Assembly (NCBI GenBank): GCA_910592205.1
Contig: CAJVPJ010000394.1
Location: 1 to 26,376 of the forward strand
DNA from: Paraglomus occultum
Taxonomy: Eukaryota; Glomeromycota; Glomeromycetes; Paraglomerales; Paraglomeraceae
Direction of reading: 5' to 3'
DNA length: 26,376 bases
Shown here piece after piece: positions 12,301-23,162 of this stretch. The translations under genes were made by a program, and so were the position numbers. A model generated the notes under the pieces. That model did no database searches. It had not been told where the DNA came from and worked only from the letters and a program-made list of their open reading frames with translations. How positions within the stretch are numbered: position 1 is the first letter of the stretch; each line of letters starts with the position of its first letter.

Positions 12301-13347
12301 TAAGTTATTCAATGTGAAAAAGGAGGTTTATCAATTGAACTAGAGTAACCAACTATTTGGATATTTGTATATCAGGCAAGACCTTATCACATTGCGGAAG
12401 GGTGGGCTACCGTGTTACTGGAGGAATTTGGTTGTCAAGGCGATCTGGAGAAATTACTTGGGTTACCCGTCGGACCAACAAACGATAGAGAGAACGTGTC
12501 ACAGCCAGGCTCCCAACTAAGTTTCATTGAAGCATTTGCCATGCCTTTGTTTAGCTGTGTTTCCGAATTAATACCTGGTAAGAATGTCTTTTAGTTTTAT
12601 ATTACACGCTCGGAGTCCAAAACCACGCGAACAGTTCATATTTACTTTTACCCTTTTACTATAATCTGCAAATTTTGTCATAGAAATGAGTTACTATATT
12701 CGCTTCCTTAGCCAAAATCTTAACACGTGGAGGAGGAAAAAGCAGGAAGAAAATGAAGGCCGTTCAACAAGACAAAACAGTGAGTTGGACTCGAGTGTAA
12801 CAGGTAAAGGATTAAGATTATGGCATCTACCGTTTTTTCTAGGCCTATCACAATCTCCTCTAGTTTTCTCTTTCCACTCCCCATCCCACTTCTCCATTCC
12901 ACCTTACACTCTTTCCCTTTTTTCGTCCCTCCCTCTCCCCAGCTCCACTAACACGCACCTCTCGCAAAATTCCCAGTCTCTCTCGACAGCAGACAAAACT
13001 CGCCCATAGTTCCAATACCGGTTCCCGCCGCCAAAACTCTCGAACGCGATTCAAGCATGACTATTATCCGCCCTATTCCATCCGAAGGCCTCGTATCCGA
13101 AGCACTGTCCGAGGACGCCAAGTCAACTACGCGCGATGATCTCGTGTCTACGGGAGCATCCGACTTTCCACTAACGTCGCGACATCGAAAAAAGAAAAGA
13201 CTTGGATGGAATCCGTTTAAAAAAATAAAATGGATGTCCCACTCGGGGGCAAACAATAATGCGATGGACGATAGCAATAGTCAGACTATAAATTCTACAG
13301 TGTCTAGCGACAAGCGCGCCGGGACGGGTTGTTGCTGTGTACAGTAA
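9343..13347 (+). CDS. Receiver-domain cyclic nucleotide phosphodiesterase (RegA-like) with C-terminal CAAX box
   Basis: Predicted to hydrolyse cAMP under phosphorelay control. Exons: 9343-9517, 10195-10458, 10636-10745, 10844-10983, 11068-11136, 11228-11397, 11527-11813, 11896-12040, 12106-12299, 12376-12577, 12684-12803, 12977-13347; phases close to 748 codons plus TAA. Residues ~7-183 form a response-regulator receiver: IIIVDRS (Asp12), IIIIDID (phospho-acceptor probably Asp88), Ser149, and GAVDYLIKP (Lys171). A linker of ~70 residues follows, with no PAS or GAF visible. The class I PDE catalytic domain spans ~255-620: YHNFCH (His330 acid, His334 metal), GHDIGHPG (His393, Asp394), KCADISN (Asp514), and the invariant Gln565 with Phe568. 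The tail is basic (KKKR, FKKIKW) and ends CCVQ, a farnesylation-type CAAX motif. REC joined directly to PDE is the arrangement of Dictyostelium RegA, while mammalian PDE8 has REC plus PAS. Yeast-type Pde2 lacks REC. Substrate choice (cAMP or cGMP) is not proven by sequence. Confidence 0.92.
9555..10103. mobile_element. MITE-like element with terminal inverted repeats inside PDE intron 1
   Basis: The ends of this ~549-bp block are imperfect inverted repeats of about 25 bases: 9555-9580 and the reverse complement of 10079-10103 share AATGT, TCCC and an exact TTGGAGGTACTA core. The block sits wholly inside the first intron (9518-10194, 677 bp). Removing it leaves about 128 bp, the usual intron size for this gene. 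The interior holds overlapping open frames of ~125 codons on both strands (9593-9970 plus, 9576-9965 minus) that match no transposase I recognise. No clear target-site duplication is visible, so the outer limits could be off by several bases. A non-autonomous DNA transposon is the best reading. Confidence 0.6.
12804..12976 (+). promoter_or_regulatory. PDE last intron with two competing 3' splice sites
   Basis: The intron starts at the GTAAAG donor (12804). Two acceptors are usable. The first, ending at 12942, follows an almost pure pyrimidine tract but gives a frame that stops at 13137-13139 and loses the CAAX ending. The second, ending at 12976, has a CTAAC branch-site-like motif about 25 bases upstream and gives the frame ending in CCVQ. 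The second was used for the gene model because it preserves the basic tail and lipid motif. Confidence 0.5.
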
Positions 13348-14636
13348 TAAGATATTGTGAAGTTTAAAAGAGCAACTTGCGGAACTTGCTCTTTCTTCGA
13401 TATTTGTTTAAGATGAGGTGAATTCGGCCCACAAAAAAAAAACTTTTCTATCTCCTCTTTTTTTTTTTCTTCTTTGCATTGAAAAGAGTTCGTACATTAG
13501 TTCGAAGATATACATAGATACAAATAGATACACAAACACATATACACATACACACATATAATATTGGTGCGATTCTCTGCAAGCACACATCCACCTTTCT
13601 ATTGAGTGTTATTTATCCATTTTTTCTTTCTTATACCCTTTCTTTCTGTATAAATAGCTGCATAACATGTATCGTAAATAAGCACGATCCGCATTATACC
13701 ACTTTTTTTCTCCTCATCTCTCTTTTCCTTTAGAACGTTTCTCTTCCTCTTTTTTCCTTGTACAGATAGAGTTGTGTACCCTACTCTTCTTTTTATCCCT
13801 TACCCCCTTCCCCCTTCAGACTCTCGTTCTAAACTTGTGTTTCTTGTACAGGATAGATAGACTCTATTTCATTGTTGTAATACCCTTTCTCGAAAGAAGT
13901 ATATTATAAAGCTTGTCTCATTTGTTATTAGCAATTTTTTTTCTTGTGAAAACGAGGATTGAACGCGAGAATAGGGTAGGTGTGTATATTTCACTAAAGG
14001 ATTAGTATGAACACGCCTGTAAGAACACAGCTTGTTGCATGCAACCTATCCCTCCCCCTCAAAATCGCCATTCAATTTGCACATTCTTGGTGCATCGAAT
14101 GCTATCGTCTCCCCCTCTCCCCACTCCCACTTCAGTTAGATTATACTAAATCTACTGTTTAACTAACTGTTTAGATTTTATTCATCATAACCAACAACTA
14201 AGGGGAAATATTAAGACCTCTTTTTGGTAGTGCACCGTTGACAAAATTAGGTAATATTGTTGTATGAATTAGTCGTAATAGGTTAGACAAGAGTTTGGAA
14301 GGAAAGCAAAAAAACATGTCCCAAAATAGTATATCTCAATAAAATATTTTGATCCTGATGTAGATGTTTTCATGTAAGAACAAGGGTAAGAGAATCTGTG
14401 CCTGATGTTTGCGTCTGCCAGCGATTTTGATGTTTGATAGATTTGGGATGCTATTAGAAAGATTGCATTTCAATATATCTTTCCGTTGATTATTGTCAGG
14501 GAAACATTTACATGGGTTGATTAAAACTGATGATGCCATGCATGCTTGGATGTTCTAATTCGTGTTATTTCCAGTCTCTCTAATAGAAACAACAATTAAT
14601 AGTAATATATTATAGATAATATGTATATGTCTATCA
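13348..14636. other. Convergent 3' flanks between PDE and phosducin-like genes
   Basis: No gene is visible. 13430-13900 is strongly pyrimidine-rich on the plus strand, a likely part of the PDE 3' UTR. AATAAA on the plus strand at 14338-14343 and TTTATT (AATAAA on minus) at 14177-14182 are candidate poly(A) signals. If both are used, the two convergent transcripts overlap by about 160 bases. Otherwise the DNA is AT-rich and featureless. Confidence 0.5.
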
Positions 14637-15671
14637 TCAGTCATCATCGTCATCATCTTCATCGTCACTGTCTCTGGATGTACTTGCATAAATTGTCCTT
14701 TCGGTTGACTGTTTAGGTGTATCTAGCCTATCATCTATTTTAATTGCTCCCACTGAGGCCAAAAAATTTTCAACAGCTGTAATATATATTGATACAAATT
14801 ATTAATTAGATATCCTACAGACGTGAAACACTAAGGTCAATAAAGTTCACTCAACTCACCTTGTATCCCCCCACGCTCTCCTCCTAATTGAGCCAGCCCA
14901 ACAACCTGCGCTTTGATATCACCCTCTCCATAAACCAACAGGGTGGGGAGGTTTCTATCTGGATAATTGGGAATACATTGATTTCCAATTATTTTAACGA
15001 ATTTTGTTGATTTGTATTTTTTGGAAAGAGTATTCAGATAGCTATTAACAAGTCTGCAATGAGGAAGGCTGTCAAATAGGAGGTGGCAGAAAAAGTTCAA
15101 TCAAAATATATTATCACATCCTAATGACTCAGAAACTAAGAATTATAACTTCCTTTACTCACTCATCTCTGTATAAATGCACAACGACCCAATCGTCTTT
15201 ACTTGCTTCACTGACTTCCTTTACAAACTCGGGTTTGGATATATGTATCACTTCACCATACTTCTCTCGCATAGCCTGAGCCTTCATCTCAGCAATACGC
15301 ATTCTTCTGATTAATCGATAACGTCGTTAGACAAACAGTTAAACACAAATTCAAACGAGAATCGTCACGTCGTTTCATTTGCTTAACATATCACCTATAC
15401 TCCATCAACACCCTCTCATCCTCTTCATCTTCCAATTCATCCAATTCATCAAGTTGTCTTTCTTCCAGATGCTTATCCTGCGCAGCAGCTATCGCTCTAT
15501 CCATCTCATCCGCTATCTCCTCCTCGGTTGGACCTGGTCTAGGAGGGAGAATACCTTTGGCACGGAGGATGTCATTCCTACGATTATGAACGGCAAGTTA
15601 GATCGAAGAGAGTGAGCATGGAAGAGAACATGAACTAAATACCATTCCGTATCGGCATTCGGATCTTGCAT
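14637..15671 (-). CDS. Phosducin-like protein 2/3 (thioredoxin-fold chaperonin co-factor)
   Basis: PhLP2-type proteins bind the cytosolic chaperonin CCT/TRiC and help fold actin, tubulin and cell-cycle clients. Exons on minus: 15671-15643, 15577-15395, 15306-15163, 15068-14860, 14776-14637; phases close to 234 residues plus TGA, near the ~239 of human PDCL3. The N terminus reads MQDPNADTEWNDILR, then a proline stretch and an acidic helix (EEEIADEMD, LDELEDEEDE). The thioredoxin-like core is at ~95-190: VVVHLYRDD at ~111-119, CRLVNSYLN, then QCIPNYPDRNLPT and EGDIKAQVVG. The C terminus is a highly acidic tail after SRDSDDEDD. For exon 4, the acceptor at 15069-15070 was chosen over a CAG nearer the exon because it restores the family segment LPHCRL. 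The gene converges with the PDE gene. Confidence in the family is high; the choice between PhLP2 and PhLP3 naming is less certain. Confidence 0.94.
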
Positions 15672-17870
15672 TATGATATGTTAATCAGAGTATAAGTATA
15701 GAATAGGGATAAGAGTATGTGAATTATCAAATTGCGTAAGCTGTTAGTGTTCCTTTATATGCTCAATGACTTGTACGTAGCAACTTTTGCATGTTGGGTG
15801 AAGCCAAGAAAACCTTCCGCTTGGCCCGATTAATGTTAAGTATTGATTGAACGTTTTAATACTCATAGCTTACTTGTCACTGGACTCAGGTGACACGAAA
15901 CTATAATGCCAAAGAACCATCCGCATTGTATCATATTTGATTTCGCTTAGATTATTTATTATTTCTACGTTTTTATTTACAGCGGATTACAAAATTTTGT
16001 ACGTATGTTGCCTAAGATATATACGATAGGCTAGTTTACTTAAGGCCGCTTGGAAGTTTACTTCGCGTTTTTTGTACCGCTAATTTTTTATATGCTGCGA
16101 GCCATATTAACAAAAGGCTAAATTTCGACCCTATCTTATTTTAAGAATCTTTTGTAATTTGCTTTCTTTATTAAATTGCTTCTACACGATTCTTTAAAAT
16201 TGTCCATAAGTTTTCGGTTGGGGTTGACATCTGGGCTACTAGGCGGTCAATCCACAATCTTTGGGCGTTGGCTGCACGAAAAGTTTCATTGTTTCCTGCT
16301 TCGGGTCATTGTCTTGTTGGAACACCCAGTTGTTTCATAATTATCGAAAGGATTTTTAGTTAAACGATAAAGCATAGTATCTAAAAAACAAAACTAACAG
16401 GATATTTTACTGAGACGACATCTCATACGTGAATTTCATATGGGTGTTTTACCATGGCCTCAGTAGTTAAAGACTCTGAGTATTTCGAAACATGAAATAT
16501 GACTTTGTTCCAATTTGTTTATGAGGAGAGGAATGGACTTTGGAATTGTGGTAATATTGCACGCTACGAAACTCGTAACATTCCTGCATCGATAATCACA
16601 ACATGCCACGTCGTTCAAGCTCAAATACTATTCTTTCATTGGATGCTCAGCTGGCCTCTCTTGGCAAGCTGTGTGTGACTTGGCAGCTAAATTCCCTAGC
16701 ATCGGCCTCCCACAAGTCACATAATGTGTTATACAACTCTCTTTTAATTGCAAAGAAAATTACAATGCATCTATTCTCATTACTTGTTTTCGCACTGAAC
16801 TTGGAAAATTCTTATCAAGAACGTATTATTAATGTTCGTCTAATAAGGAACAAATTGCTGAATTAATTTAAAAACATTCTACTTCAACTGAATTGTGTTA
16901 TGCCCGAGTAGACCGTTGCAGTTGGCGATGGTTTAAATAAAAGTTGTATCATTATTATTACCTTGTATTTACAGTATTTGGTCGCACAAGGTCGCAGAAA
17001 ACGGTATTTGATTAACTTGATATTAGCCGTATCAAACATAAGGCCATGTGTCTGCGAACCTTATTGTCAGCTGAATATAGAATTCTTTCTTCTGGACAAG
17101 CTCTTCCTTTATATCATCGTGCATGATAAAGATGCTAGATTATCGTATTCTCTGCAAGGAGCATGTACGGGTTTTTTAACCATGTAGCAGACTTCGAATG
17201 CGATAAAATGATTGACATCATTGCACTTGTACCTTTTGTTATGCTGTGTAGGGATGATTCGAACAATGTGTACATTCTTCTGCAATTACAGTTACTGTTA
17301 ATTGTTAATTAATAATATAACATCCGGTTGACAATAATTATAATAACGGTTTACTAACATGGACTGGCCGAATAAGAGATCATATTACGGGGCTAAGCCT
17401 AGATAAGATGAGGGATGAAAGCCCGTATTAGTATTGCCAGTTTCTGCAGGTTACTTGAATAATGTTCATGCCCTTTAAGGGTAAAATAACCTGTATAAAT
17501 TGTCGTCCAATCAAATCCCACTGTGGCAACACACTTTTTTGAATTCGAAAATGTGTCCTTCCTATTCTTCGCTCACAGATGACTAGTTGACAGTTAGTCA
17601 TTATACGACATTAGCGTATCTTAACTGTTCCCGTTGAACACCTAAACATAATATCGAAAGATAGGCCATAATACCCGAACACGTTAATTTAATGGTCAAG
17701 GGCAATGTATTTATCCGAACGTCCGAGACTGTGATAATATATATAATTTATAATAATAAACAGTAACTATTCAAAAAGCTCGGAAAAAACCTAAATAACG
17801 AGAAACAAATATCCGGTCATCTTAAAATATCTTGTCATAACTATAATCTTAATAACTTAGCGGCTCGGTC
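15672..17870. other. Intergenic region between divergent PhLP2 and glucosyltransferase genes
   Basis: Should contain both promoters. The middle holds a decayed Tc1/mariner copy (annotated separately). Open frames at 16603-16866 and 16963-17187 show no recognisable domain. An AT-rich TATA-like stretch at 17736-17760 is about 110 bases before the glucosyltransferase ATG and could be its core promoter. Nothing else can be supported. Confidence 0.5.
15979..16570 (-). pseudogene. Degenerate Tc1/mariner-family transposase fragment
   Basis: Read on the minus strand, pieces of a Tc1-type DDE transposase appear in order but in shifting frames. Near 16510-16540 is WNKVIF followed by SKYSE. At about 16285-16330 is NWVFQQDNDPK, the family's QxDNxPxH region with the final His replaced. 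Near 16215-16255 is a block where WP has become stop-P, followed by PSSPDVNP. At 16150-16210 is ENLWTILKNRVEAI and a stop. Several frameshifts and stops show it is dead. About 150 bases beyond the stop, TACAGCGGATTACAAAATTT at 15978-15997 resembles a Tc1 inverted-repeat end, but I found no matching right end, so the 5' part is probably truncated or eroded. Confidence 0.75.
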
Positions 17871-20074
17871 ATGAATTCACATACTCTCTTCGCGAGTGAA
17901 CATACGCAAACGGAATTATGGAGCTCGTACTCAAGAACGCAAATCTTTTTTATGGTTTTATCGATTGCATGGTGGTGTTTTATGATGGGATTTGCAACAC
18001 TCGGCTTATCAATTGCGTGAGTATATCACATGCGAAGCAAATTTGCGGTTCATGTAGACGAGAGAGAAATATGAAAGTGTAATTGGACAAAAACAACGAA
18101 TTTCTCGCTCACCGATTCTGTAACAAACAACTTTTATTTTATCTATTTAGTCGGAGTTGTTACTCTAAACTTGACCGTTCTAAATCATCACAATTGCCCA
18201 CCGATAAGGCGGAGGGCGTATCGATAATACAGCCATTAAAAGGATTGGATTGTAATTTGTACGAGAACCTTGCATCTTCATTTCGTCAGGACTACCCAAA
18301 ATTTGAAATAATATTCTCGGTTGCGGACGAAAACGATCCTGCAATCAAAATAGTGAAAGATTTAATAAAGAGATATCCGAAGGTGGATGCTAAACTGTTA
18401 ATAGGTTCGTATTGCGAGTTACAAGATATCACATTTGGCTTTATAATATACCGTAGGCTTTCAACAAACGCATGTACTCATACTTGATTTACTTTTTTTC
18501 ATTCCAAATCTTGTTATTGCTTCTTTCTTAATTCAAATTTACTAGGCGAGCGGAGAGTCGGTGTGAATCCAAAGATAAATAATATTATACGTAGTTATGA
18601 ATCAGCCAAGTATGACATTCTCTGGGTAAAAGACTCTAACGTCTATGTTGATCCGGGATGCTTAGGCCGTTCAATTGATAAACTCAATCAGCCTAATGTT
18701 GGTCTAATACATCATCTGCCATTTGCTGTTCGCCCGGATACATTTGGGTCTGAATTAGAGATGATATTTCTCAACACTGTGCATGCAAAGATGTATCTAT
18801 CAATCAACTTCATAGGTCCAGATAGCTGCGTAGTTGGCAAGTCATGTGTATACCGGAAGAGTGATTTAGAAAAAGTAGGTGGACTGGAACACTTTGGGAA
18901 ATATATGGCTGAAGATAATTTATTGGCAAGGGCATTATGGAGAAAGGGGTATAAACATGCAATGACAGGTGACCTGGCATATCAACCGCTTGGGTCAACA
19001 TCGTCTATAGATTATTTCATGAGAAGGTCACGATGGACGAGAATACGCAAATACACCGTCACTGCTGCTACTGTCGTAGAGCCATTCACAGAGTCTATCG
19101 TGTGTGGACTATGTTCTGCTTACGGATTCAATTTACTCTGGAACATCCACCCGCTCAATTTCTTTGCATTTCATCTTATTACTTGGTTCATGTTCGATCT
19201 GGCACTATTTCAAGCATTAAGCAAGAGAACAGTTGAAGTGGAGGATATACGCGGATTCATCATGGCGTGGGCTATAAGGGAAATTACTGCATTACCATTG
19301 TATCTATATTCAATTGCGGGATCCACTGTCGACTGGAGAGATACCACTTACTTCTTAAATAGTGATGCAACGGCGACCATCGTGTCTCCATCTAAGCGGA
19401 AGCAGCATTCTTTATCTGTGATTGCACCAACCAACACGCAGACACGGAGAATGTCCTCCTCAAACGTACACCCATGGTTGGTCTCTATTCTTACTTCGAT
19501 TATATTGATGATTGATATTGTATTGGACATACTGCTTAAAAGTCAGAGGAATGGTAAACCAACAGAGAGCAAGGCCGAAAAACAAGAGAAGCATCGGAAT
19601 ACTAGGAAACGACGTCGGGCAAAGGATGATGCGGATGAAACGGATGGGAATAGCTCAGAGGAAAGAGAGATGGCTAACCGGGACGATCCAATCCTTTCTG
19701 CAGCTGGGAGATACTTACGTAGTTCACTCGGCCGAACCAGTTCATATCTTGGAGTACCATACAATGAAGATGAAACAGATTCATCACCAGATGAGTCGAA
19801 TGTCTTGTTCAATCAATTTCTCTCTGACAATGAACTATCAACCTTTCCCTATCCTTCATCTTCTTCTTCTTCGTCGCCAAGTCCGATTAATGATGCATCA
19901 CATAAGCGATCGTTATTTAACGAAATTTTGAGAAGTGTGTCTATTGGATTATCCATGCACTTGCAAAATGAGAAGAATGTAATTGAAGGACAAAGACGTT
20001 CGTCTATTAGTGTTGCGCGGGAGAGTTTAGGCAGGGAGAGGGTTAGAGGAAGAAGTATGTCTATACATGTATAG
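17871..20074 (+). CDS. Ceramide glucosyltransferase (glucosylceramide synthase)
   Basis: Transfers glucose from UDP-glucose to ceramide on the cytosolic face of Golgi/ER membranes, the first step of glycosphingolipid synthesis. Exons: 17871-18016, 18151-18404, 18546-20074; phases close to 642 codons plus TAG. An N-terminal membrane anchor lies at ~26-48. The GT21 motifs follow in order: PLKGLD (Asp82), KDSN (Asp163), YMAEDN (catalytic Asp256), and RRSRW at ~292-296, the (Q/R)xxRW signature. Hydrophobic segments at ~313-333, ~335-356, ~368-389 and ~441-461 form the C-terminal membrane region. The last ~180 residues are a charged, serine-rich tail (basic KRRRAK, acidic DDADETD, a run of serines), absent from the ~394-residue human enzyme. 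The second donor is the weak GTTCGT, but the phase and the GxNPK match support it. AATAAA at 20149-20154 lies 75 bases past the stop. Confidence 0.95.
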
Positions 20075-20908
20075 TGGGCAAGAAAATTATTGAACGTCGT
20101 CGGTTGCAGTTCATTATAATATCGTGATGCGCATATAGAGTGATGATTAATAAAATATCCAATATCGAGAAGTACGCTTAATACTCATGTCCGATAATCA
20201 AACGTGCTTGCTCGTTCGAATTAATCGTGAACACGCACCGCAGAGCGTGTATTCTATCATGTATGAGAGCACTAACATGATTCAAAAAATTTTAATACGA
20301 GGATAAATAGGATCCCAAAAGGTATCCGTCTATGAATCTCCCGTTCTGCATTAATTTCTGTGAAAGTTCGGATAGGTGTAAGAAAAGTGAGAACAAACCT
20401 CAAGATTATCATATCAATTCGAAACAAGCGCGTTGTCCAGAACGTTGTTTATGAAATTACGATCTATATATTGATTTGTACATCTGCTAACATATGGAAC
20501 AATTAATTGTGATCGATTCATGACTTTCACCTGGGGATTAGTTGTGACAGCAAACGAATGCATAAAGGTGCGATAGCTTGCGACTGATGATTACTTCAGA
20601 AGCGGCAATTACTTTCATAACTCATTATCCATAGAAAAAACCCAGCCGTAATCTCTTAAGAAACTTTAATACAAGTACATTTTTACAATGGTTTTTGTGA
20701 ATTAAACAAAAAAATTTTTTGGTACTAATACTTTTAGTTTAAAGTCCGTCTACTGCATTGTTCATACCCAAACTTTTTTTTTCGAGACTCGAATTACTGT
20801 GTAGCCAAGAATTGCTCGTCGCCTAGTTAGCCTGCGACTCATCCTACTAATGAAGATGCCGGACTAATCCTGATGCGAACATTCGCAACTTCCCAGTTCC
20901 CATCCTGC
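20075..20908. other. Convergent 3' flanks of glucosyltransferase and RRN3 genes
   Basis: No gene is visible. AATAAA at 20149-20154 (plus) serves the glucosyltransferase; TTTAAT at 20665-20670 (ATTAAA on minus) is a weak candidate for the RRN3 end. The rest is AT-rich without repeats that I could detect. Confidence 0.5.
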
Positions 20909-23162
20909 TCACCATTCGACAACATTATCCAAAACCATCTCCTCAGTCAACCAATCCTCTTCCAATTCCTCATCTCCATCAATTTCTTCCCAGTATTGAT
21001 ATATTCCTTCAAGATAAGGCTGAGAGTTTTTTAGTCGAAACGGATCAAATGGAAAAAATAAAAATTCATCTAAATTCGTAGAAAAATTATCGTCCTTTCT
21101 CCATTCGTCGTTTCCATCTGAAGATAGTAAAGACTCGCCATAGTCGCTCATCAGACTGTAGACAAACATAAAATCAAGCGCATTGGTTATGCGAGCAAAT
21201 TGTTTTACTATATTTCTGGAACAGATCTGATATGAAAAATATGAAATAAAAAATTGCGATTTTAGTAATAGAATATTGATATATCAAACCATGTTTGCGA
21301 TAATGAGTATTGCTCGCTTAACATAATGTCAATGCATCAACACGGTTTATCATTTTTAAAATGTTTTTCGACTCTTACCTCAAGTGGTTTGTACGCGGAA
21401 GCAAGCACATAAGGAAACGGTGTTAACTCACTGCACCATCTCCGTCTCGTAATACCATCCTTGCAAACAATATCTACCATCAAATCTTTCCACCGAAAGC
21501 AAAAAACATACATAGTCGCCTGTACAACAGCATAAAACACGCTATTTGCCACTTTATCGGGCTCACCTACGGTCAACTCGTTCACCTTCACATATTCCTT
21601 CAACCACGTCGAGAGAAACCCAATTGACCTTCTTACAGTATCTCCATCCAAATACTTTGCTCGTGCCACATAAGATCCGAGATACAATGCAGCAGCTACT
21701 CTTATAGGCACTGGATGCAGTATTGGATCAGATGAAGTTATTATACTGTGGAGAAGATCTAGATATTCACGAGCAAAGGACAAGCTTTTCCCAGTGTACC
21801 AAAATATTATGAATTGAGTATATCGAGATTTGAATGTTCTGAGAATAAATTTTTCAAAGATATTAAGAAGAGTTGCTAGCAGCTGTTTTGAGGTTGCAAA
21901 GTCATTCGCTGCTGTTGCATCTTTGTAGTGCCAATGCATATAATCAAGCACTAATTTGATCATACAGTCCAGCTTTTCCATCATTTCTTTTATATCGTAT
22001 GACATTTCCTTTACATTATCATCATCCTCATCGATATCATTATTCTCAGAATATAATTTCGTTATATCTTTGCTGGTATCATTGACGGACACATCCTTAA
22101 GGCTACCATCTTTTTTAATAACTTTTATTGTCTGATCATCAGTTGTTGAATTTAATTCTGCTGCATATAGTTCCATCTCATCTTCTAGTTCTTCTAGGTC
22201 TTCCAGTCTTCCTTGTATTTCAACCTTAATAAGAAAATAATAAAGCAAATCAATCAACCATTACGCGCACGCTAAACATAGATGACCATCTTCTTTACAA
22301 TAGCTTACATCAATTTCGATAATCCTTTGTATTGTTTTCTCGAGAAGCTGACTTTCCAGATGTGGAGCATATGCCAGCAATCGTAGAAGATTCTGTACGT
22401 AAACTACTTGAGCATCAAGTGGCTCGCTTTTATGAGGAAATTCGCTTGACAGTATTGGAACAAAATTCAGTGATGCAGTCGGACGTGCTGACAGCACGTA
22501 TTTTAGTGCGTGATGGACTCTTTCATGTCTTTTCTCAATCGACGTTGAGTGGAGATCTATTTCTGTTTCTTTATATAAACGCAGACGGTACAATTAGTAT
22601 ATCTTAACCACTCGATCCATTGCCCTCCAATAAATCTCGCATTCAAGCACTTAAACAGGCAACTTACGTAATAAGAGACCTTTTACCAGCATTCGTAACA
22701 CAGGCTTCAGGAATGCAGGATGTCCTGTTGACAAATTTCCTAGAAACATCGTATAAACATGCGCCAACATGTCATCGAATCCAGTCCAATCAACAGATAA
22801 CACAGCGTCAACTAGTTTAAACGACGACCGAGACAATGTTGGAGCTACTCTCGACAGCGCTAAAATCCATAAGTGAAGTCTACGCAGTTGCGATGTCGTT
22901 TCCGGCTTACTTCTCAAGGTTTGGATTATTGATTCATAATCTTCGCTCTTTCCCTAAACAATGATAGTGAATATTCAATTATTGCCAAGATATGCATGCA
23001 TTTGTAACTTTTTTACTAGAAACCACCGACAGTTACCTGCTTCTGTCTAATGACAGCATTCTCAATATATGTGGTTGTAAATTCTAATTCTCTTTTTCGC
23101 GCTTCAAGAACAGCCTCCTTGTCACCACGAGGTACCTTATTCACACTAGCCATGCCGCTCAT
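20909..23162 (-). CDS. RRN3: RNA polymerase I-specific transcription initiation factor RRN3 (TIF-IA)
   Basis: Bridges RNA polymerase I to the core promoter factors at rDNA in the nucleolus and is the growth-regulated step of rRNA synthesis. Exons on minus: 23162-23037, 22953-22668, ~22562-22309, 22224-21379, 21226-20909; phases close to 609 codons plus TGA, near the ~630 of the yeast protein. HEAT-like helices run throughout. Recognisable segments are WILALSRVAP with VDAVLSVDW (~65-95), VHHALKYVLS (~153-162), FPHKSE (~179-184) leading to YVQNLLRLLAYAP, the acidic loop (~230-295), YLGSYVARAKYL (~403-414), QATMYVFCFR (~457), and the hallmark C-terminal FPFDPFRLKNSQPYLEGIYQ (~562-581). The start chosen is MSGMASVNK; the frame upstream has no ATG before a stop at 23256-23258. 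An upstream untranslated or coding exon is not excluded. The acidic loop sits where the regulatory serine patch lies in the yeast protein. Confidence 0.93.
22556..22667 (-). promoter_or_regulatory. RRN3 intron with three in-frame candidate acceptors
   Basis: The donor GTAAGT lies at 22667-22662 and a TACTAAT branch site at 22599-22593 (minus strand). Three AGs follow at six-base intervals, so the exon could start at 22568, 22562 or 22556. All three preserve the frame and differ by two residues each. The middle one (CAG) was used in the gene model because CAG is the preferred acceptor. Confidence 0.5.

Noticed and set aside
12949-13056. Starting the last PDE-like frame at the ATG at 13057 as a separate small gene
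   Set aside because: The frame is open back to the acceptor at 12976 and joins exon 11 in phase, so it is the PDE C terminus.
15050-15068. Alternative acceptor CATTGCAG in PhLP2 exon 4
   Set aside because: It keeps the frame but deletes the conserved LPHCR segment of the family, so the upstream ACAG acceptor is preferred.
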